This document shows positions 34,735 through 41,219 of a stretch of 41,219 nt of DNA, piece by piece. This DNA is from Marivirga lumbricoides (GTDB lineage Bacteria; Bacteroidota; Bacteroidia; Cytophagales; Cyclobacteriaceae): assembly GCF_014636295.1 (NCBI RefSeq), contig NZ_BMEC01000024.1, positions 1 to 41,219 on the forward strand, given 5' to 3'. Every line of letters starts with the position of its first letter. The first letter of the stretch is position 1. A program made the translations under genes and the position numbers. Under the pieces are notes generated by a model. That model did no database searches and was not told where the DNA came from. It was given only the letters and a program-made list of their open reading frames with translations.

Positions 34735-36684
34735 TTATTTTTCATCATAGATGGTAGATGGCCAGCTATCATTGCTTCCATTTACATCAGGCAAAATTTT
34801 GTCGGGGTCAATTGTAATAGATTTCACTTCTTTATTAGTGCTAATCAAATGATTCCAGCTATTTCCTCTTTGCCAGATTTCTCCAGGGAGGTTTATCATT
34901 TCCTCACTTCCATCTTCATAAACAACTTTCATTTTAACCGGCATAGGTACTTCTCCTTTATTTGAAAGCACAACTAAATAGCTGCCCTGATAAGGATACA
35001 CACCATCAATAGCTAAATCTATATTACCATTTCCATAGAACCAGCTTTTCCAAAACCATGATAGGTCTTCTCCGGCTACATTTTCCATAGTATTGAAGAA
35101 ATCACCAGGAGTTGGATGCTTATAAGCCCATCGCTCAATATAAGCAGTAAAAGCATTATCAAATCTTTCCTGACCTAATATATACTCTCTTAGCATCAAT
35201 AAACCCATTGCAGGCTTTACATAAGCTATCATTCCTAAATTACGGGTACTTACTACATCCGGATAAGTAGCAATGGATTCCCTTGATTCACTTGTAAGCC
35301 AGTTTACATATTGTCTCGTCTGGTCAAGATCGTCCTGGTATTCACCATCATTAAATACTTCTGAGGAATAAAAGTTGATAAAAGTATTAAAACCTTCGTC
35401 CATCCATGCATACAATCTTTCATTACTCCCTACTATCATAGGGAACCAGTTATGGCCAAATTCGTGGTCTGTTACACCCCATAATGATTTTTCTGTTGAC
35501 TTATAACCACAAAATGAAAGACCGGGATATTCCATTCCACCTATGTCAGCAGCCACATTTACCGCTACAGGATATGGATATGGGAACCATTTCTCTGAGT
35601 AATGCTCAATTGAATATTTAGTGTATTCTGTAGATCTGCTCCAGGCTGTTTCTCCATCACTTTCTTTAGGATAAGCCGACTGAGCCATTGCAGTTTTCCC
35701 ATTAGGAAGGTTAATTTTAGCGGCATCCCAAATGAATGCTTTAGAAGTACCAAAAGCAACATCTCTCGAATTTTTAATTTTGAACTTCCAGGTAGAGGTT
35801 CCTGATTGCTTCACACTTGTTTTCGCAGGATCCCCAACTTCTTCAGGAGTGATAATATAAACAGTTGTATCACTTTTAGCAGCTTGCTGCATTCTCTTTT
35901 GCTGAGTAGCCGTCAACACTTCTCCTGAGTTTACCAACTCCCCGGAACCTACTACTATATAGTCATAAGGTACTGTGATATTATACTCGAAATCACCATA
36001 TTCCAGGTAAAATTCACCCGCACCCAAATAAGGAGTAGTGTTCCACCCTCTTACATCATCAAATACTGCTAATCTTGGATACCATTGTGCCATAGCGAAG
36101 ATAGTTCCATCTTCCACATCTAACTGACCCATTCTGTCCATCCCCGTTGTAGGAATAGTATATTCAAAATTCATGCTAACAGTTGCTGTTCCGCCATTTG
36201 CTTCGATAGGTTCTTTGAAGAAAACCTGCATTCTCGTATCCTCAATTATATGCTTATCGGAAGCATCTCCCCTTCTGCCACTCTTTGCTACAAGGTTACT
36301 TATCTTATAGCCTCCATCCATATCTCCGGTATATCTGTTACCTTGGATAGGAGTTGTTAAAGTTCCTCTTGATTCTTCAGTAAACCTGTTTTGTTCCATT
36401 TGCAACCAGATAAACTCTAAAGACTCCGGGCTATTATTAGTGTAGCTAATAGTAATATTTCCCGTTAAAAGGTCTTTCTCCGGATTAAGTGTGGCATTAA
36501 TTTTATAATCGGCACTATTTTGCCAGTATTTAGGGCCAGGCTTCCCTGAAGCTGAGCGGTAAACTGTGCTCTGCCGGTCACCGAAAAAATCAAATACGCT
36601 CTGATTATTAGGTTCTGCCTCCTGTGCTGAAGCCGTCCATACCACGGCCACTATGAAGAGGAATGAAAGTTTGATAATTCTCAT
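34735..36684 (-). CDS. M1-family aminopeptidase, secreted
   Basis: The 649-residue protein has a signal peptide (residues 1-20, ending VWTASA). The M1 fold is shown by the N-terminal beta domain (NATLNPEKDLLTGNITISYTNN), the GGMEYPG substrate-binding motif in place of GAMEN, and the zinc motif HEFGHNWFPMIVGSNE near residue 405, with the third ligand in AWMDEGFNTF. All key residues are present. The sequence lacks the large C-terminal helical domain of classical PepN, as is usual for Bacteroidota M1 homologues of this size. It trims N-terminal amino acids from exported peptides, probably in the periplasm. It is monocistronic with its own terminator. Confidence 0.92.
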   Translation of the reverse strand: MRIIKLSFLFIVAVVWTASAQEAEPNNQSVFDFFGDRQSTVYRSASGKPGPKYWQNSADYKINATLNPEKDLLTGNITISYTNNSPESLEFIWLQMEQNRFTEESRGTLTTPIQGNRYTGDMDGGYKISNLVAKSGRRGDASDKHIIEDTRMQVFFKEPIEANGGTATVSMNFEYTIPTTGMDRMGQLDVEDGTIFAMAQWYPRLAVFDDVRGWNTTPYLGAGEFYLEYGDFEYNITVPYDYIVVGSGELVNSGEVLTATQQKRMQQAAKSDTTVYIITPEEVGDPAKTSVKQSGTSTWKFKIKNSRDVAFGTSKAFIWDAAKINLPNGKTAMAQSAYPKESDGETAWSRSTEYTKYSIEHYSEKWFPYPYPVAVNVAADIGGMEYPGLSFCGYKSTEKSLWGVTDHEFGHNWFPMIVGSNERLYAWMDEGFNTFINFYSSEVFNDGEYQDDLDQTRQYVNWLTSESRESIATYPDVVSTRNLGMIAYVKPAMGLLMLREYILGQERFDNAFTAYIERWAYKHPTPGDFFNTMENVAGEDLSWFWKSWFYGNGNIDLAIDGVYPYQGSYLVVLSNKGEVPMPVKMKVVYEDGSEEMINLPGEIWQRGNSWNHLISTNKEVKSITIDPDKILPDVNGSNDSWPSTIYDEK

Positions 36685-36861
36685 AAATCTACTTTTTGGT
36701 TATTTATTTTTATTACACGAAAGTAAGAAAGATTTATTTCTATAAAGAAGGAAATTTTATTAGTGGTAGAGGACAGAAAATCTTTCTTTAAGAGTATTTT
36801 TTTTACTATAAAACGGTTATATTACATCTAAAAATAATCTATAGCTTTAAATCAAAACCTT

Positions 36862-37551
36862 ATGAAAATGAAAACATTCAAAAATACTCTACTGGCATTA
36901 CTAATGCTAACTTTTAGCTGCCAGGAAAACTTAAGTGAGCTCGAAACAGCAGTCAAAAATGATTTTATACAGAATAGTGTAGCTGGTTGTAATATTGATA
37001 TAAATGGAGAAACCGGTATTTCCTGTAAGTATACTTCTACAGGATTATATTCCATTTCGGGCCTGGGTAGCTTTAATAATCCTCAAATATCATGGAGCAC
37101 GTCTGGTACTGGCATATTGATACCATTTGGAGCCTCAAATTCTACTGTTCAGGTAACCTTCAAGCCGACTTTCAATTCTGGTGAATTAACAGCTACTGTC
37201 ACTGATGGTAGTTTAACTTGTAGTGAAACCATCACTATTGATTGTAAAGGTAGTAATGGATCAGGTGGCGGGTCTACAAATTGTGGACAAAATGATAATC
37301 TAAATATTGTTGAAAACATTGAACCATGTTATCCTTCTCAGCATCCTCATGGAAGATATACTTTAACTGGAGAATCAAGTAGTAATATTTCTTGGAGTGT
37401 ACAGAATGGAACCATATTTTCTAGTTCAGGGGACTATGTTGTAATGAAACCTACGTCAATAGGTGGCTATACTTTAACCGCAACCATTACTTATCCTGGT
37501 GGCTGTAAGAAGACATACTCAAAGAATTTTTATGCTGAAAGTTGCTTATAG
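36862..37551 (+). CDS. Ig-like lipoprotein, function unknown
   Basis: The 229-residue protein has a lipoprotein signal ending at C20 (LMLTFSC). Two beta-rich repeats follow, about 45-130 and 150-229, each with a pattern of SISG...ISWSTSGTG and TLTG...ISWSVQNGT, separated by a Gly/Ser linker (GSNGSGGGS). These resemble PKD/Ig-like domains found in Bacteroidota surface proteins. Six or more cysteines suggest disulphides. There is no catalytic motif. It is monocistronic and convergent with the histidine kinase gene at 39023. A surface or periplasmic binding role is possible but not shown. Confidence 0.65.
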   Translation: MKMKTFKNTLLALLMLTFSCQENLSELETAVKNDFIQNSVAGCNIDINGETGISCKYTSTGLYSISGLGSFNNPQISWSTSGTGILIPFGASNSTVQVTFKPTFNSGELTATVTDGSLTCSETITIDCKGSNGSGGGSTNCGQNDNLNIVENIEPCYPSQHPHGRYTLTGESSSNISWSVQNGTIFSSSGDYVVMKPTSIGGYTLTATITYPGGCKKTYSKNFYAESCL

Positions 37552-37568
37552 CATTTTCCAATTTTAAA

Positions 37569-37602
37569 AGAGGCTGCATTAAAATTAAGCCAGCCTCTTT
37601 TT
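37569..37602. terminator. Bidirectional terminator between convergent genes
   Basis: AGAGGCTG (37569-37576) pairs with CAGCCTCT (37591-37598), with T runs on both sides in the appropriate strands (TTTTTAATTTT to the right, TTTTAAAAT on the minus strand). It lies 17 bp after the lipoprotein stop and 90 bp past the kinase stop. Confidence 0.8.
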
Positions 37603-37691
37603 AATTTTAGAAAACCACTATTAACTTAGGCTAATTAGGATGAGGCTTATTGACATTTACATTATTAAATACTAAAGTGGTGTAAATCCTT

Positions 37692-39023
37692 TCAACTTAC
37701 CAGAGGGAGTTCCACCACAAAGTTCGCCCCTTTTGCTTTTTCTCCTCTTTTATACCACACATTGCCTTCCACTAATTCAACATAGCGCTTTACTAATGAT
37801 AAACCAAGACCCGTGGAGCTTTCACCTGCGGTAGGTCTGGCACTGAGTTTAGAGAATTTTTTAAAAAGCTTGTCCTCTTCTTCCGGACTTATTCCCGGCC
37901 CTTCATCTATTACTTCTACAATTATACTTTCATCATTATTTGATAAAAGTATTGTTACAGTTTTATCTCTATCCGAAAATTTGATAGCATTGGAAAGAAG
38001 GTTCTCAAATATCAGCAACAGGTAAGTTTTATCCGCCTTAACCAAATATCTATCTGCTTTATTAATGGTTTTCAACTGTATAGACTTTTTATTCGCCAAC
38101 TCCTGCATCTTCTGACTTAACTGTAATAACAATTCCACTACATTCAGATTATTTACATGAACTATTGTATCATCTTGCTCAGATTTATCCATCTCAAGCA
38201 CTCTGTTCACTAAATTCTCAGCATTAACAGTGGTTTGCATTATTAATGCCTTACATTCTGCCTTCCCTGTCTCTTCAGTTTCCAAATCCATTAGCTTTAG
38301 TAACCCTTTTATATTGTTTAAGGGACTTCTCAGGTCGTGAGCTAAAATTCTAATAATATAATCCTTATCCTCAATAAGGCTGGTTAACTCTTCCTTTTGA
38401 GCTTCAATTATTTCTTTTTGTTCATACAAAACATTATTCTGATCTTCTAATTGTGCTAGCGTTCTGGATTGGGAATGTTCAAATACCATAGTTATAAACA
38501 AAATAATTAAAAGCAACCCAGGTAAAATAGTAGTAAACCATTCAGCACGTAAATCTGTATTATATTCGACCGGAAATTGGTATCCGTTAATGGTTGCTAC
38601 TCCCATAAGAATCATCACAAAAAAACTTATAGCTCCCCAAACGTAAGCAGATTTTCTGTTAACAATTAATAATGCCAGAATAGGGATAGAAATAATCCAT
38701 GGGTAGAGAGCAGATTCAATTCCCCCGGAAAAATAAGCAAGTGCAGTTACCGCATAACCACCAATTAGAACATACAGATTTCCTATAAGGACAACAGGTA
38801 GTTTAGTTCTTAACAAAAATGGTAGTAAAAGAAACCCAATAACATTCGTAAGCATCAGGTTAAAACCTTTCTCATATTCAAAATAAATACTCAAAAACAA
38901 ATAGTTACTGGAAAACAAACTAGTTAATAACGAGCCTCTTACTACTAACCTCGCCTGCTTAATAGACTTCGGATCATGATAGCGGGAAGGATGTACAAAA
39001 AAATCTATAACCTTATTGATCAT
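37692..39023 (-). CDS. Membrane sensor histidine kinase
   Basis: The 443-residue kinase has about six membrane helices in the first 180 residues, with short loops, then a coiled coil (185-220) and the kinase core. H229 in ILAHDLRSPLNNIKG is the phospho-acceptor. The ATP-binding motifs are LLSNAIKFSD (N box), DEGPGISPEEE (G1) and SSTGLGLSLVKRY (G2). There is no periplasmic sensor domain of size, so it may sense the membrane or an intramembrane ligand. No response regulator is adjacent. It sits 121 bp downstream of the membrane protein gene at 39825. Confidence 0.9.
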   Translation of the reverse strand: MINKVIDFFVHPSRYHDPKSIKQARLVVRGSLLTSLFSSNYLFLSIYFEYEKGFNLMLTNVIGFLLLPFLLRTKLPVVLIGNLYVLIGGYAVTALAYFSGGIESALYPWIISIPILALLIVNRKSAYVWGAISFFVMILMGVATINGYQFPVEYNTDLRAEWFTTILPGLLLIILFITMVFEHSQSRTLAQLEDQNNVLYEQKEIIEAQKEELTSLIEDKDYIIRILAHDLRSPLNNIKGLLKLMDLETEETGKAECKALIMQTTVNAENLVNRVLEMDKSEQDDTIVHVNNLNVVELLLQLSQKMQELANKKSIQLKTINKADRYLVKADKTYLLLIFENLLSNAIKFSDRDKTVTILLSNNDESIIVEVIDEGPGISPEEEDKLFKKFSKLSARPTAGESSTGLGLSLVKRYVELVEGNVWYKRGEKAKGANFVVELPLVS

Positions 39024-39144
39024 TATCTATTTGTATTTTAATTAATAAGAAATTGAAATAACTACCATAAATTGAAAGATCAGTGCCTAATTGGGAAAAT
39101 ACAACTTTTTATTCGATGAATAAGCTCACTAAGTTCATAAATAC

Positions 39145-39825
39145 TTATAAAAAAAAGCTTACAGCAATATATGCACTTAGCAAGATCCAAAAACCAAGTA
39201 ATATACCTAAAACAATAGATTTCAATAATTTATGATGTTCTGAATAATTCATAATAGCAGGAAGAGAAAGAGAAATCAATGCTTCGCAAACAATAACATA
39301 TAATGGCGCATTGAAAATCATTGTAGTGTCAGGATTATAATTCCACCAACCGGCATCATTTGCCAGATGCTCATAAATAGGAATATACATACCTCCTGCA
39401 ATACATAATATGATAGATGCTTTTAACACTCCCAACCTATTAGTCAATAAAACACCTATGAAGCTCAGCTGCACTAAAACATTAGACCAGGCAAAAGGCA
39501 TGTAAGCAGGAGATGCCCATAGCATCATTTCATTTTGAGGATAATTCAGGCTATTAATAGTTTCTACAAGGTAAAAATCAGTTACTAATTCGAGAATACC
39601 TGCTATAGTAGCTATAATTGTTAACCTTAATAGCAAAGGGTTTTTGAAGTACAAAGCATAGCACCAAAAAAATATGTATAATAGGAATGTAATAAAAAAA
39701 GCACTCCACGGACCTGCTGCCGTTATAGCACTGAAGCAAGACCAGCCCATTAATACTATTGCTGAAACAATAATAGTTTTAGTTGTTTTCTTGTTCAGAC
39801 CATCAATTTGATTTGTTAATGCCAT
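39145..39825 (-). CDS. Integral membrane protein, paired with MpaB-like gene
   Basis: The 226-residue protein has about seven hydrophobic segments (around residues 18-34, 40-56, 66-80, 108-126, 134-150, 170-190 and 203-225). Conserved-looking motifs between helices are LVTDFYLVETINSL, SPAYMPFAWSN, and YEHLANDAGWWNYNPDT. I do not recognise the family. The gene begins 15 bp after the MpaB/DUF2236 gene ends, in the same direction, so the two are almost certainly one transcript. The tryptophan- and aspartate-rich loop may form a cofactor or substrate site, but this is speculation. Confidence 0.7.
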   Translation of the reverse strand: MALTNQIDGLNKKTTKTIIVSAIVLMGWSCFSAITAAGPWSAFFITFLLYIFFWCYALYFKNPLLLRLTIIATIAGILELVTDFYLVETINSLNYPQNEMMLWASPAYMPFAWSNVLVQLSFIGVLLTNRLGVLKASIILCIAGGMYIPIYEHLANDAGWWNYNPDTTMIFNAPLYVIVCEALISLSLPAIMNYSEHHKLLKSIVLGILLGFWILLSAYIAVSFFL

Positions 39826-39840
39826 ATTTAAAAAATTGAT

Positions 39841-41055
39841 TTATAAGTTCCAGTCTTTAGTAAGTGATGGAGGTATAGAAAATCGAACAGATTTATCATC
39901 ATTATAATGACTTATAATGCCTCTTAGTAATTTCTTATTGAAAGTTTTGCTAATTTTTTGCACAAGCGAATGATGTTCAAGAGCGCCAGCCTCATGAGAA
40001 AAGAAGCGCATAAATTTAAGAACTAACAGATCTTTCAGTTTATGTGATGATTTTACATTAATATAAGAAGCCAAATCGTGCCCGCTTGCCTTTGAAAAAT
40101 CTTCCAGAAAATAATTCATCAGGTAAGCTGGCAAATCATCGAGGTAGTCTTCTTTTACAACTGATTGTATAAATTTAATACATGAATCTGTTAGGGCTAT
40201 ACCAGCCTGGGAACTTGCCGATTGATGCGCTAATATTTTATTGGCCAGTTGAAATGACTCATCGTAACTTTCAGGTAATAAGGCTTCTTTAATACCCATT
40301 AAGTGCCCCACAACCCTCCAGCAGTGCATATAACCTTCAATCTGATCATCACTCAGCTCTATGCCCAGTTTCTTTAAACCATTGAGAATTACAGGACCAA
40401 ATGACATCAATGTACCCGCTAAATCTTCCTGATTAATAGGTTCTCCTAATTCCTCAACGTCCCAGGTAAATCCGTTTCTCTCAGCTCCATGCTTTAAATA
40501 ATATCTGATAGCGGCATGAATAAGTCTCACTTTCTGAACTGTAATAATACCTCTCCCCCCAGGAGACAAGCCTCCTGAAGATAATACATTAAAGATCATT
40601 TGCCCAGTTTCCATCAGCCTTCTGGCCAACGGATCAATATCATTTTTATGAGATAGTAGTCTGCCTGTATCATACAACACCTGAGCGCCCTTTGCGCAGG
40701 TGTAACACATAGGCAGAGAGCTTACATTTAAAAGCATGAAAATTTCAGGTCCGAATTCACTAAAAACTTGCTCTCCTACTTGTACTTTTTCTGCATTATA
40801 CCATTGGGGTAACTCTGAAGAAACTTGAAAATAGTTTTGTAGCAGTTTATTAATACTAGCAGGAAAACTGCTAAAAGTAGAATCGTTGAAGCTGTCATTC
40901 TTCACTAATGTCAGGAATATCTCATTCAGATGATTAAGATCTCGTTGTTCGATTATTTTGGCTATCACCTGATCGGCTAGCTGATCTGTTTCAAATCGGC
41001 AACTATTAAGAAAATTAGGAGTAATAGTTGAAATATTAAAAAATTGATTCCTCAT
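39841..41055 (-). CDS. MpaB/DUF2236-family putative haem oxygenase
   Basis: The 404-residue protein has no signal peptide. It resembles the DUF2236/MpaB/latex-clearing-protein group: a helical all-alpha fold with GPEIFMLLNVSSLPMCYTC, then VQKVRLIHAAIRYYL containing the R177-x-x-H180-x-x-x-R184 pattern expected near the haem, and a later HCWRVVGHLMG. In Lcp-type enzymes this histidine is an axial haem ligand. The family includes oxygenases that cleave polyisoprenes and fungal prenyl side chains, which makes an oxidative role likely, but the substrate is unknown. It is upstream of, and coupled to, the membrane protein gene at 39825. The start at 41055 is 38 bp inside the right terminal repeat boundary. 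Confidence 0.75.
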   Translation of the reverse strand: MRNQFFNISTITPNFLNSCRFETDQLADQVIAKIIEQRDLNHLNEIFLTLVKNDSFNDSTFSSFPASINKLLQNYFQVSSELPQWYNAEKVQVGEQVFSEFGPEIFMLLNVSSLPMCYTCAKGAQVLYDTGRLLSHKNDIDPLARRLMETGQMIFNVLSSGGLSPGGRGIITVQKVRLIHAAIRYYLKHGAERNGFTWDVEELGEPINQEDLAGTLMSFGPVILNGLKKLGIELSDDQIEGYMHCWRVVGHLMGIKEALLPESYDESFQLANKILAHQSASSQAGIALTDSCIKFIQSVVKEDYLDDLPAYLMNYFLEDFSKASGHDLASYINVKSSHKLKDLLVLKFMRFFSHEAGALEHHSLVQKISKTFNKKLLRGIISHYNDDKSVRFSIPPSLTKDWNL

Positions 41056-41092
41056 GTACTATAAATATTTGGAAAAATATAAATATTTATTG

Positions 41093-41217
41093 TTTGTAAC
41101 TACTCAGGTGCTAAAATAAAATAATTTTTCATGTTGTGTGGATAAGTTTCCAATTAAAAAGTAGCCTGAAACATCATGGGGGTAATTTAATTGGCGAATA
41201 GCTGAAAATCAGCTTAA
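41093..41217. repeat. Right copy of the 125-bp terminal inverted repeat
   Basis: It is the exact reverse complement of 1-125. From the branch point at 41093 to the last base of the window is 127 nt, a standard assembler k-mer size. It carries TGTGGATAA (41137-41145), the DnaA box in the other orientation. It lies just upstream of the MpaB-like gene and may supply or remove that gene's promoter. Confidence 0.85.
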
Positions 41218-41219
41218 TG

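Noticed and set aside
31890-37602. The two AGAGGCTG terminators as a shared regulatory repeat
   Set aside because: Similar GC-rich stems with U tracts are common terminators; similarity is limited to the stem.
1-41219. Linear plasmid or phage genome with inverted terminal repeats
   Set aside because: There are no replication, capsid, partition or telomere genes, the gene content is chromosomal, and the 127-nt end matches an assembler k-mer break.
1-41219. tRNA, rRNA or riboswitch
   Set aside because: I found no cloverleaf with a TTC loop and no recognisable riboswitch core on either strand, within the limits of reading by eye.

Overview
The window looks like a chromosomal contig from a low-GC member of the Bacteroidota, most likely a marine or soil Cytophagales-type bacterium. 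The evidence is a SusC/SusD pair, lipoproteins with Bacteroidota-style signal peptides, two glycoside hydrolases ending in type IX secretion (T9SS) sorting domains, one promoter of the Bacteroidota TTTG / TAnnTTTG type, and families of palindromic intergenic repeats. The genus is not determined. Both window ends carry the same 125-bp sequence in opposite orientation. The right-hand copy, from its branch point to the last base, is exactly 127 nt, a usual short-read assembler k-mer size, so the window is probably a whole contig that broke at copies of one mobile repeat.

Layout. 1-4.3 kb: a NACHT NTPase gene cut off by the terminal repeat, a small PsbP-like lipoprotein, a decayed 3' end of a second GH3 gene, and an M48-peptidase-like protein that has lost its catalytic residues. 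4.7-18.4 kb (minus strand): a polysaccharide utilisation locus in the order susC, susD, a PKD/CBM surface glycan-binding lipoprotein, a secreted GH5 with two CBM6-like modules, a GH30 lipoprotein, a 1-kb palindromic repeat array, and a GH3 beta-glucosidase. 18.6-21.6 kb (divergent): a membrane-spanning beta-propeller/Y_Y_Y/LuxR-HTH regulator, the probable sensor of the locus. 21.6-28.7 kb: a GreA/GreB-like factor, a TPR histidine kinase, a membrane-anchored zinc peptidase, an unrecognised lipoprotein and an unusual alpha/beta hydrolase. 29.1-31.9 kb: a modular secreted GH16 laminarinase. 31.9-34.7 kb: gene-free DNA holding four copies of a 420-550 bp multi-hairpin cassette between two 94-bp MITE-like elements. 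34.7-41.1 kb: an M1 aminopeptidase, an Ig-like lipoprotein, a membrane histidine kinase, and an MpaB/DUF2236 protein paired with a small integral membrane protein.

How the genes work together. GH16, GH30, GH5 and GH3 with SusC/D fit breakdown of a beta-1,3/1,6-glucan such as laminarin or a fungal glucan (inference). The surface enzymes would cut the polymer, SusCD would import oligosaccharides, and the GH3 would release glucose. A 14-bp LacI/CcpA-type operator half-palindrome occurs identically in front of susC and in front of the GH16 gene 10.6 kb away, which suggests one regulon. A terminator-like hairpin between the binding-protein gene and the GH5 gene could keep enzyme expression below transporter expression.

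No single new system is proven here. The most interesting unexplained items are the palindrome family that varies with base-pair compensation across two arrays, the MITE-flanked cassette array, the shared operator without a LacI gene in view, the attenuator-like hairpin, the dead M48 homologue, and the terminal repeat carrying a perfect DnaA box.
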